Of a DNA stretch of 52,991 nucleotides, positions 29,947 through 38,285 are shown in pieces. How positions within the stretch are numbered: position 1 is the first letter of the stretch; every line of letters begins with the position of its first letter. The DNA is from Bacteroidota bacterium. Its GTDB lineage: Bacteria; Bacteroidota; Bacteroidia; JACCXN01. The notes under the pieces were generated by a model that was not told where the DNA came from, searched no databases, and worked only from the letters and a program-made list of their open reading frames with translations. The DNA lies in NCBI GenBank assembly GCA_013696965.1, contig JACCXN010000024.1, forward strand, positions 1 to 52,991, given 5' to 3'. The position numbers and the translations under genes are program-made.

Positions 29947-31527
29947 ATGAGAAAACCATTGATACTTGTTGCTTTAATAGCATCAGCTTTTTCTTCATTC
30001 GCATCAGGAACTAAAGATTCACTTGCTAATAAGTACGCATCAACAATTTCAGTAGATGATTTAACCAGGCATTTAACAATTATAGCTTCAGATGAATTTG
30101 AAGGCAGGGAAACAGGAAAGCCCGGACAGAAAAAAGCCGCTGAATATATAAAATCTCAGTTTATTGCCTTTGGATTAGAGCCAGGAAACAAAAACAATTA
30201 TTTTCAAAAATATCCGGTAATAATGCAGGATCCCGCAGGAGTGGAAATTATGGTTAATGGCAATAAATACAAATTCTTAAAAGATTTTTATTATTTCCCC
30301 GGCTTTGGGGATACAGTAATGCATTTAAATGAAATAACGTTTTTGGGTTATGGAATAAGTGATAAAAAATATGATGATTATGAGGGTTTTGATGCAAAGG
30401 GAAAAGCGCTTGTTGTATTAAACGGAGAGCCCAAAAACAGCAAAAGCCAATCCTATGTTACAGGCAATAAAACTGTTTCAGATTGGACAGTTAACAATAG
30501 AATGAAAAGCAGGATTGCTTCAGAAAATGGCGCCTCGGCCATGTTTGTTGTTGTGGAAGATTTAATGGCGAACCTTAAAACAGTAAAATTTTTTATTGAA
30601 AATCCCACGATGAAACTTGATAACAACAAACCAGCTTCTTCCAAAAGGATTCCTGTTTTTTACATCAGCAAGAAAATGGCAGAAGATTTATTTCCCAATG
30701 TTGATAATGAAAATAGAATGACTAGGTATGAAAAGCAGATTTCAAAAAATGGCAAACCTAAAAATGAAACGCTTAATTCTAATGTAACTTTGTCAATTCA
30801 AAGGGATAGCGAAAAAATTTCTTCGGAAAATGTATTGGGATATGTGGAAGGAAGTGATTTAAAGGATGAATTACTGGTTATTACAGCGCACTATGATCAT
30901 TTAGGAACAGACGGAGAAAAAATATATAACGGAGCCGATGATGATGGATCAGGCACTGTTGCTGTAATGGAAATTGCGGAAGCTTTTGCAAGAGCCAAAC
31001 TTGAAGGAAATGGACCGCGCAGGAGTATTTTATTTATGGCAGTTTCAGGGGAAGAAAAAGGTTTGTTCGGTTCGCAGCATTATGTAGAAAACCCGGTTTT
31101 CCCGCTTTCCAATACAATAGCAAACCTTAATATTGATATGGTAGGGCGTGTGGATAAGAAGCACAAAGACAATCCAAACTATGTATATATTATTGGTTCA
31201 GATAAATTAAGCACGGAGCTGCACAAAATAAATGAAAATGCTAATTCAGCACATACAAACCTTATTTTTGATTACACTTACAACAAGCCCAATGATCCTA
31301 ACAGGTTTTATTACCGTTCCGATCATTATAATTTTGCTAAAAACAACATCCCTGTTATCTTCTTTTTTAACGGCACACATGATGATTACCACAAATCTAC
31401 CGACACAGTAGACAAAATCAATTTTGAGGCCCTTAAAATGCGTACAAAGCTGGTTTTTTATACTGCATGGGAATTAGTAAACAGAGATGAGAGAATAAAG
31501 GTGGATGTGGTTTCAGATTTTAAATAA
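29947..31527 (+). CDS. secreted M28-family zinc aminopeptidase
   Basis: About 526 residues from the ATG at 29947, chosen because MRKPLILVALIASAFSSFA is a signal peptide; the frame can be read 16 codons further upstream. A PA-like insert occupies about residues 110-230. The M28 domain follows with the zinc ligands and catalytic residues in order: TAHYDHLG (His), GADDDGSGT (Asp), SGEEKGLFGS (Glu-Glu), NIDMVGR (Asp) and DDYHKSTD (His). Members cleave N-terminal residues from peptides in the periplasm or outside. No T9SS sorting domain, so periplasmic is likely. Convergent with the phosphate cotransporter gene. Confidence 0.92.
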   Translation: MRKPLILVALIASAFSSFASGTKDSLANKYASTISVDDLTRHLTIIASDEFEGRETGKPGQKKAAEYIKSQFIAFGLEPGNKNNYFQKYPVIMQDPAGVEIMVNGNKYKFLKDFYYFPGFGDTVMHLNEITFLGYGISDKKYDDYEGFDAKGKALVVLNGEPKNSKSQSYVTGNKTVSDWTVNNRMKSRIASENGASAMFVVVEDLMANLKTVKFFIENPTMKLDNNKPASSKRIPVFYISKKMAEDLFPNVDNENRMTRYEKQISKNGKPKNETLNSNVTLSIQRDSEKISSENVLGYVEGSDLKDELLVITAHYDHLGTDGEKIYNGADDDGSGTVAVMEIAEAFARAKLEGNGPRRSILFMAVSGEEKGLFGSQHYVENPVFPLSNTIANLNIDMVGRVDKKHKDNPNYVYIIGSDKLSTELHKINENANSAHTNLIFDYTYNKPNDPNRFYYRSDHYNFAKNNIPVIFFFNGTHDDYHKSTDTVDKINFEALKMRTKLVFYTAWELVNRDERIKVDVVSDFK

Positions 31528-31878
31528 AAAGATTTTCTGTTTTAATGCTTTTCGATTAAGCTAAACGATTTTTTTTTGCATTAAAGAGAATTGAATAACA
31601 CAAGTTGAGGTGTAAACAAAGGCAGCTGGTTTTCTGTTCTTTAAACCTCTTCATTGTGCTTGCCCTTCTATAAAACCATAAAACCCTATAAGTACCTTTG
31701 CTGAGAAACAAGGCAACACCCTTTTATTGCCTCAAGGTTTTGCTATTACAGGATTTGAATTTTGCGCAGTTAAAAGAAAAGGAGGATATAATTTAGCGAT
31801 CAGGCAAATTATTAAAACAGACAACATTAAAAGCATCCGGTAAAAAGGCATGCTTAAATTTAAGAAATATAATATTGC
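31528..31878. other. 351 bp convergent intergenic region
   Basis: Between two convergent genes. A weak 6-bp hairpin (AGGCAA/TTGCCT, around 31711-31733) is present, but it lacks a T-run. No gene or strong terminator is visible. Confidence 0.4.
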
Positions 31879-33588
31879 TTATTCTAAATTAATTCCTGTA
31901 ACGGCTTCGTTGATGTTTAAAAGATGATCCCCTAGTTTTTCACAGGAAGAATAAAGGCTGTTGTAATACAAACCTGATTTAATGTTGTAGTCGCCCTTTT
32001 CAATGCTTTTGAAGTGTTCATCTCTTATTCGGTCTCGCAGATTGTTTATTTCATTTTCAACCTCAACAGCTTTCTGTATGTTTTCCTTACCCTCTGGCGC
32101 CTGTAAATTACTCATCATAACCTCAAAGCCTTTATTGTTAAGGTCAAACATCTCATTTAAATTATCTCTCTGGTTTTGGGTAAACCATGCCTTGTCTTGA
32201 TTTTTACGATTGATACTTAAAGACATCTGGTAACAGATATCTGCAATTTTTTCCATATTACTTATTACCCTGAGCATTGAGCGAACCTTATGAGAGCCTT
32301 CCTCACTCATTTCTTCCTGGGAAACTTTAATCAGGAAGTTTGCAATTTCAAGTTCCATGCTATCACATATTTCTTCATATTTATTGGTGCGGCTGAGCAA
32401 AGATTCGAATTTTTCCTTGTCCTGCTCCTGCAATAATTCCGGAATAAAACCGAACATACGTTGTGTTCTAAGACCATATTTAACGATCTCTTTTCGCGCT
32501 TCAAGAATAGAAAGTTCTGAGGTATTCAGTAAACCTGTGCCAATATACTCAAGTCTATACTCCTCATCAATAACACCTTTGGAGGGCTGCACTTTAATTA
32601 CCAATTTTTCAAGCAAAGGAATAAAGCCAATGAATAGCGCCACATTCATTAGGTTGAAAAGAGAGTGAAAAATGGCAATAGCAAACACCATTACTTGTTG
32701 CCTTACTGCAATGTCGGTAGAGAAAGGGGAGAGTTGAAAATTACTAACAAGAAACCAATCAATAAAGTTTAATATATAGCTAAAAACAGCAAGAACCCAA
32801 ATTACCCCAAAAATATTAAACAAAAAATGAAAACGTGCCGCCCTTTTAGCATGAACATTTCCAACAATTGCCGCAAGATTTGCAGTTACCGTGGTACCAA
32901 TGTTTTCACCTAGAAAAATTGCTGCTGCAATTGGAAAATCTATATATCCTTGGGCTATTAATGCCAAAGTAATTGCAGTTGCCGCACTGGAGGACTGAAC
33001 TACTACAGTTAAAATTGTTCCAAAGAGGACAAACAGCAAAATCGAACTAAAGCCATACTGGGTATATTCCTGAATAAAACTAAGAATATCTGGGTTCGAT
33101 TTAATATCAGGAACAGATTCTTTTAAAAAGTCTATTCCAATAAACAAAAGACCAAAACCAATTACGAATTCCGCAATACTTCGGTAGGTGCTATTTTTAT
33201 GGAAATAAAAAGGAAGTGCGATTCCCATTAAAGGCATAGCAACAGAAAGAATATTTACCTTAAAACCAAAATAGGATATCATCCAGGCGGTAAGTGTTGT
33301 TCCCACGTTGGCCCCCATAATAACTCCCATTGACTGAGCGAGGGTTAATAGCCCGGCATTCACAAAACTAACAACCATAACGGTTGTGCCTGAAGATGTT
33401 TGAAGCAACACGGTAATTAAGAACCCTGTAAAAACACCCATAAAACGGTTGGAAGTCATTCCGCTTAATATGCTCCTCATTTTCTCACCCGCAGCTTTCT
33501 GTATACCATCACTCATCACCTTCATCCCGAAAATGAACACACAAAGAGCCCCTAAAAGCTGAAGAAAATCTAAAAAACCGTAATCCAT
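31879..33588 (-). CDS. Na/Pi cotransporter family protein with C-terminal PhoU-like domain
   Basis: 569 residues. The N-terminal 330 residues are a polytopic membrane domain with the two inverted hallmark segments, LLQTSSGTTVMVVSFVNAG (Gln63-Ser66) and VVVQSSSAATAITLALIA, which form the Na+ and phosphate site in this family. Residues 340-565 are hydrophilic and helical, like PhoU, with the heptad-rich EEICDSMELEIANFL and ISNMEKIADICYQM stretches. Role: Na+-driven phosphate movement across the inner membrane, with the PhoU-like tail possibly regulatory. A possible minus-strand -7 element (TACTTTTG, 33631-33638) lies 43 bp upstream, without a matching -33 element. Confidence 0.9.
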   Translation of the reverse strand: MDYGFLDFLQLLGALCVFIFGMKVMSDGIQKAAGEKMRSILSGMTSNRFMGVFTGFLITVLLQTSSGTTVMVVSFVNAGLLTLAQSMGVIMGANVGTTLTAWMISYFGFKVNILSVAMPLMGIALPFYFHKNSTYRSIAEFVIGFGLLFIGIDFLKESVPDIKSNPDILSFIQEYTQYGFSSILLFVLFGTILTVVVQSSSAATAITLALIAQGYIDFPIAAAIFLGENIGTTVTANLAAIVGNVHAKRAARFHFLFNIFGVIWVLAVFSYILNFIDWFLVSNFQLSPFSTDIAVRQQVMVFAIAIFHSLFNLMNVALFIGFIPLLEKLVIKVQPSKGVIDEEYRLEYIGTGLLNTSELSILEARKEIVKYGLRTQRMFGFIPELLQEQDKEKFESLLSRTNKYEEICDSMELEIANFLIKVSQEEMSEEGSHKVRSMLRVISNMEKIADICYQMSLSINRKNQDKAWFTQNQRDNLNEMFDLNNKGFEVMMSNLQAPEGKENIQKAVEVENEINNLRDRIRDEHFKSIEKGDYNIKSGLYYNSLYSSCEKLGDHLLNINEAVTGINLE

Positions 33589-33729
33589 TTTAAAAAAGTT
33601 TTGCTCGTAATTACTACCTCAAATCAGAGGCAAAAGTAAACAATCTAAAAGAATTACTCTTTATTCGTGATTGTTTTATTTCTATGGGTTAAAACTTTGG
33701 CCTCAATTAAGGAATTAACCTCTTTGATA

Positions 33730-34407
33730 TTAGAAACAAGAGCTAAATAAAATAGAAGGATCGGGGCAATTTTGAAGGTATGAAGTTCTCTCTTTTATAG
33801 TGCATACACCAGGATAGTCACCCATTGCTCCTTTAAGGTCATTTATTAATTGAAAATGAAGATGAGGGGGCCAGTTTCCATTTTCAGGGAAATTCCCTGT
33901 TAAACCCACTATTTCAGAAGCTTTTATGCTTTGTCCAATTTTAAACCGGTTCAAAACCTCTGGATCAAGATGACCATAAAGGGTAAAAAAAGTATAATTA
34001 TCCAACTTGTGTTCCAGGAGTAATGTTGGTCCATAATCTCCATAGTTGTTGTTGTCCTTAAAGCTGTGCACTTTTGCATCAAATGGGGAATGAATTGGAG
34101 TTCCTTCTTTTGTCCATACATCAATTCCCAGGTGGATGCAACGCTTGTCTTCATTTTCATTAAAGAGATTGCTCCTTTTGTAAATTTCCCTATGCTCGTT
34201 GTACCCTCCTATGCCAAAGCAAGCCCCAGAAGCTGCTAATACACCTTTAACATAGCAATTAAAAACAGCAGTATCGGTTAAATCCACTAATTTAAGCGAT
34301 TGGTTATGCACAGAAAAATCAAGGGGAATTGTATTAAAAGGTTTCATTTCTGTATAAACAGGAAAAGCCTTAGAAGCATTTTTTTTTAAGATTTCAAGCA
34401 AAGTCAT
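33730..34407 (-). CDS. M23-family metallopeptidase lacking a signal peptide
   Basis: 225 residues. The LytM/M23 domain occupies about 85-200: IHLGIDVW (zinc ligands His92 and Asp96), YGHLD (His146) and PPHLHFQ (His182 and His184). Upstream, ACFGIGGYNEHREIYKRS resembles, from memory, the M23 module in phosphotransferase/aminotransferase fusion proteins rather than a cell-wall hydrolase. No signal peptide or membrane helix is visible, so an exported peptidoglycan endopeptidase is not the obvious reading; a cytoplasmic hydrolase is possible. It starts 2 bp after the stop of the caspase/CHAT-like gene, so the two are probably one operon. Confidence 0.8.
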   Translation of the reverse strand: MTLLEILKKNASKAFPVYTEMKPFNTIPLDFSVHNQSLKLVDLTDTAVFNCYVKGVLAASGACFGIGGYNEHREIYKRSNLFNENEDKRCIHLGIDVWTKEGTPIHSPFDAKVHSFKDNNNYGDYGPTLLLEHKLDNYTFFTLYGHLDPEVLNRFKIGQSIKASEIVGLTGNFPENGNWPPHLHFQLINDLKGAMGDYPGVCTIKERTSYLQNCPDPSILFSSCF

Positions 34408-34409
34408 AA

Positions 34410-35000
34410 CTAGCGGTATATGAATCTAAAACCTAACTGTTGAATTAGATTTCCATAATATTTATTCATGTTTTTGTCTATCCATTTTGTGTTTTTGTAC
34501 TGCTGGCACATTTCAAAGAAAAGCATATCAAAAATAGAGCTTGGAAGAAAGGCAACATCAGAAGTATAACCCGAAACAGCTAGTGCATTGGTAGCTTCAA
34601 GAAATTTAATAATTCTTGATTTATCAATTTTAAGTGTGCTGCAACTTCCAAAATGAATAATCATATTGGAGAATTTTCCCCTGGCAATCTCTGCAAGTTC
34701 TTCAAGTGTTACCTTTTCTTTTCCAAGATATATCAGGTTAGGATCTCCATGGAAGGCTAAATAACAAATTGAATATTTGACTGCATATTTACGCAAAGTA
34801 TATTTCTTAAGATAATGGCTAAGCTGTTCCCTGGTTGCACAGTTCTTGTGAATGTATTTAATGTTGGAATTAACCTCTAAAAAATCAAGAGCTGAACGAA
34901 TACTTTGCTTTACAGAAAGATCGCTGGTCCAATCGCCTTCCAGGCAACAAATATGTTTATCGTAAGCTTTTGCCAGTGCCATTTGATTTTGAAAAAACAA
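34410..35000 (-). CDS. small caspase/CHAT-like protein of unknown function
   Basis: 196 residues; I do not recognise a named family with certainty. The sequence YSICYLAFHGD (His84-Gly85) followed 35 residues later by MIIHFGSCSTL (Cys120) has the layout of the clan CD Cys-His dyad: a hydrophobic strand then HG, another strand then a small residue before Cys. The stretch IIKFLEATNALAVSGYTSDVAFLPSSIFD after the Cys also recalls CHAT domains. It would be close to a bare peptidase core. Translation may start at Met7 (34982). It is followed within 2 bp by the M23 gene. A catalytic role is inferred. Confidence 0.6.
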   Translation of the reverse strand: MFFQNQMALAKAYDKHICCLEGDWTSDLSVKQSIRSALDFLEVNSNIKYIHKNCATREQLSHYLKKYTLRKYAVKYSICYLAFHGDPNLIYLGKEKVTLEELAEIARGKFSNMIIHFGSCSTLKIDKSRIIKFLEATNALAVSGYTSDVAFLPSSIFDMLFFEMCQQYKNTKWIDKNMNKYYGNLIQQLGFRFIYR

Positions 35001-35077
35001 GTTTGGGTAAAGGTAGAAGTGTTTTTTTTAAAAAAGGAATGAAGTGAAATTATTTATTGTAAAAGAAGCCTTTCGCA

Positions 35078-37480
35078 CTAAAAAAAGTATTGCTTTTTTG
35101 TTATTCGAATTCTGAAATTATCAATGGTAGCTTCATTCTTACTTGTATTCCACAAATAAATGCTTAAAAAACATCCCGGGTCATTGTGTTTGTAAACAAC
35201 CGAATTAAAAATGTTTGACCAATGCTTGTTGTCAATTAACTGCTCATCAACTGCAATTCCTTCCCATATTCTGCTACCCTTAGGGTTTTCTATTGATATT
35301 ATAAATATCAGGTCTCTTGAATAATTATAATTTTCTGCTTTTATCCATAAATCCGATTCAATGGTTAAATCGCCATTTGGAATACTATCAAGCATAATTG
35401 AAAATGAACCAGAATATGAATTTGCCGGTAAGTTTTGAGAAGATTCAAAGTCATCAAACTTTATTTTTTGATTATTCATTGATACATTCAATGCCCTACT
35501 GCTGTTATCTCTAAAATTAATTACTGAACTGACATATACAGTATCCTGATTTTTTTCAGCTTTATTAAAAAACCGCAAGGCATAATCCGGCTCATTCTTA
35601 AAATCTATTTGTTCCCATTCTATTGATACATCAGTATTTATAATATCCTGATTGGAACATTTAAACATTATTTCCTCAACATGGGCGTCCTTAACTTTGT
35701 TTGAGGGATTAAAAATATAAGGATTTATCCATATGCCGTCCTTGGCATTCTTTGGTACTATGCGGTATTTATGAATTAATCCATTGGAAAGTTTAAGATA
35801 AACCCAGAACTGTTCATCCTTATAAAGAAAACTTTTAACCGATTGTAAAATACTTTTCTCAAAATCTAATTTTGCCCTTAAAAGGCCACCTGTTGCTTCT
35901 GGAACTTGCAACCAATTCCCCCATTTAAGCTTGTCTTTTGAAAGGATAGATTTATTGGTTTCCAGTTGTTTATCCCTTTTTTTATACAGCAAAAACTTAG
36001 CATCGTTATAGTAGGGTTCATAACTACTTAAAATTTGTAAAATAGTTTGAGGTTCATCATTGAGTAAATACCTGTTATCTATGCTATTTAGATTGCCGCC
36101 ATTAATATCCTTTGTTAATTTATTTAATTCCCAAATCAACCAATCAGGTGCTTTTTCAGAAATGAAATGATCCGCATTTTGTTTGTCTAACCAGGTTGTA
36201 TAAGCGGCATAGCTTTGAATTACCGGCCTGGGCTGCCAATTTAGATTATTGGCTGCAATAATTGAATAATCCCAGGGATAAACATCTACGGTTTTGGTAT
36301 GAATTGAATCAGCAATAAACGAAGGAAGCCTGTTTCCTGCTATGTTTTCAATACTTTTTTTCTCAGCTTTGGATTTTATTGATGAATAGTCAGAAACAAA
36401 TTCTATAAAATTGTTTGACCGAATTAATTCATAATTAAATGATTTATAATTCAAGGCATGAGTCATATTAAAGTAGAAAAGAAAAACGCCAAGCAATGCA
36501 AGGGCTATGTGTTTAACAGTATTTTCTTTGGAAAAAAGAATAAATACAAGCATTCCAATAAGAAGATAAATTAAGAAATCATTTACATGATAAATATCCT
36601 CTCTGGACATTCCATGTTTCCATGCTGCAAATAAACTTAATGAGAAAAGTACCCCATAAAAAATGGATTTTTTTGATTTAAATAGAAATGGAAGACCAAA
36701 CGTGATTGCCAAAAACAGGGATAATACCCACCAGTTATTGTAGGGGTAAAAGGAGGCGGCAGACGAATTATCCTGGGCCAGATGGAACATTCCTATTCCA
36801 TAGCTTATAAAGCCTTTAAATGTGCCATACATAATTAGCCAAATGCTTACCATCATACCTAATATGGATAGTATATCAAACAACAGTTTTTTATAATTTC
36901 TCCGTGTGAACAGGTAATAGCTTAAAAAAGAAAAACAGATAATGCCGGATATGACTGCTACATAGGACTTTATGTATAAAGCAAATGCAGTTAACACAAA
37001 TGCACCTATTTTAAATCCACTGTTTTCCGATTGGTAATAATTTGCATAAAAAAGGATCACATTTGCCAAAATAAGGTGATTAAATGAGGCTATAATTGAA
37101 ATGAAATAAGCCGAAATTAATGCAATCAGCCATTTGTCGTTGCCCTTGTAATCGACAAGTTTAACCAGATTTAATACCAGGATTATTTTTAATAATGTTA
37201 ATGCTGCAGAAGCTATTAAAATGTTTTCATGCAAAGGGTACATAAAAAAGGCTAATGGCCCATGTGGAAAAATAATATTTTTACCTAAGCTTAAGCCATT
37301 CGCAAACAAATGATTATAGACCCAAAACAGGGGAGGGTCTATACCAATTGACATGGTAAAATCATTTTCAGGAAAGGTTCCAATTATTACAAGAATGCCT
37401 ATAATTAGGACTTTAAACAGATCAAAAATGTTTTTTCTGGTAAATAAAGTTGTAGTTACTTGAAATAAATTACGTTTCAT
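35078..37480 (-). CDS. large polytopic membrane protein, possible GT-C glycosyltransferase
   Basis: 800 residues, function not established. The first 350 residues carry about ten membrane helices. The first loop contains the segment IDPPLFWVYNHLFANGLSLG followed by HGPLAFFMYPLHEN, a GPL-type motif placed as in GT-C enzymes that use polyprenyl-phosphate sugars; the acidic residues in this loop (Glu38, Asp40) could be the catalytic site. Residues 470-800 are soluble and beta-rich, presumably periplasmic, and may bind carbohydrate. It precedes the 196-residue caspase-like gene by 77 bp in the same direction. Alternatives include a polymerase or flippase-like envelope protein. Confidence 0.55.
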   Translation of the reverse strand: MKRNLFQVTTTLFTRKNIFDLFKVLIIGILVIIGTFPENDFTMSIGIDPPLFWVYNHLFANGLSLGKNIIFPHGPLAFFMYPLHENILIASAALTLLKIILVLNLVKLVDYKGNDKWLIALISAYFISIIASFNHLILANVILFYANYYQSENSGFKIGAFVLTAFALYIKSYVAVISGIICFSFLSYYLFTRRNYKKLLFDILSILGMMVSIWLIMYGTFKGFISYGIGMFHLAQDNSSAASFYPYNNWWVLSLFLAITFGLPFLFKSKKSIFYGVLFSLSLFAAWKHGMSREDIYHVNDFLIYLLIGMLVFILFSKENTVKHIALALLGVFLFYFNMTHALNYKSFNYELIRSNNFIEFVSDYSSIKSKAEKKSIENIAGNRLPSFIADSIHTKTVDVYPWDYSIIAANNLNWQPRPVIQSYAAYTTWLDKQNADHFISEKAPDWLIWELNKLTKDINGGNLNSIDNRYLLNDEPQTILQILSSYEPYYNDAKFLLYKKRDKQLETNKSILSKDKLKWGNWLQVPEATGGLLRAKLDFEKSILQSVKSFLYKDEQFWVYLKLSNGLIHKYRIVPKNAKDGIWINPYIFNPSNKVKDAHVEEIMFKCSNQDIINTDVSIEWEQIDFKNEPDYALRFFNKAEKNQDTVYVSSVINFRDNSSRALNVSMNNQKIKFDDFESSQNLPANSYSGSFSIMLDSIPNGDLTIESDLWIKAENYNYSRDLIFIISIENPKGSRIWEGIAVDEQLIDNKHWSNIFNSVVYKHNDPGCFLSIYLWNTSKNEATIDNFRIRITKKQYFF

Positions 37481-37570
37481 CCTTTTCTTTATTGAACTGA
37501 ACTTGTTATTAACGCCAAAAACATTTTTTTCAGATTAATTTCCATAATGATACTGTTTTTGCCTGTTTAA

Positions 37571-38254
37571 TTACATAATTGTTTCCAAAACCTTATGCGA
37601 TTTTATGTCTCCTGATTTAATAAGATGGGCTTCGTAATAGTTAATTAAAAAGTTCAGCACTTCCTTTCGGGTTGCTTTAGCAAGCGTAAATTCGTATTGA
37701 TCCATAACAGGCAAAGATTTTATATGTTGTAAACAATGAATTACGTCCTGGGATATTGGTCCATAATTCATCATTAAATCCACAGAATTTACTCGGTCTT
37801 CAATAGAAAAGCCTAAAAATCGGCTTAATTTTATCATGAATATAAGAGGAAAAAAGCCCAGGTTATCTTCTTTTATATCAAGGAGTTTTACTGTATTGCT
37901 AACGAATTCATACAGGGCTGGATTGGTTTCTTCTTCTTTAATACACTTAAGCAAAACTTCACTCATAAAGATTGCGATAGCTGTTTTGTAAAAATTAAAA
38001 GGAATTGAGGATCCAGAATTGGTAATATTAAGCTCTTTTAGGTAATGTAGGGTTGATTTTTCTTTATTTATAAAAACAAGCTCAAGTTGCGCCATTGGTT
38101 GTAATACATTTGATCTGATTGCGGACTTTTTATTCCCAACTCCCTTGATTAAAAAAGATTTCAGACCTAAATTTTCGGTGTATATTCTGGCTATAATGCT
38201 GTTTTCGGAATACTTTAACTGGTGGATAAATACACCATTTGTCTTATGTAACAT
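37571..38254 (-). CDS. recO: DNA repair protein RecO
   Basis: 227 residues, normal length. N-terminal OB fold: GVFIHQLKYSENSIIARIYTENLGLKSFLIKGV, then a helical C-terminal half containing the IFMSEVLLKCIKEEE and FPLIFMIKLSRFLGF signatures. RecO works with RecR to load RecA on SSB-coated gaps in the RecF pathway. The C-terminal zinc-finger Cys residues of some RecO proteins are absent here, as in other Bacteroidota members of the family. It lies 31 bp downstream of porZ in the same direction. Confidence 0.93.
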   Translation of the reverse strand: MLHKTNGVFIHQLKYSENSIIARIYTENLGLKSFLIKGVGNKKSAIRSNVLQPMAQLELVFINKEKSTLHYLKELNITNSGSSIPFNFYKTAIAIFMSEVLLKCIKEEETNPALYEFVSNTVKLLDIKEDNLGFFPLIFMIKLSRFLGFSIEDRVNSVDLMMNYGPISQDVIHCLQHIKSLPVMDQYEFTLAKATRKEVLNFLINYYEAHLIKSGDIKSHKVLETIM

Positions 38255-38285
38255 TTTTTATAGGTCAGTAAATAAGCGAAAGATT

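Noticed and set aside
31711-31733. terminator between convergent genes
   Set aside because: The 6-bp stem is short and has no T-run on either strand.
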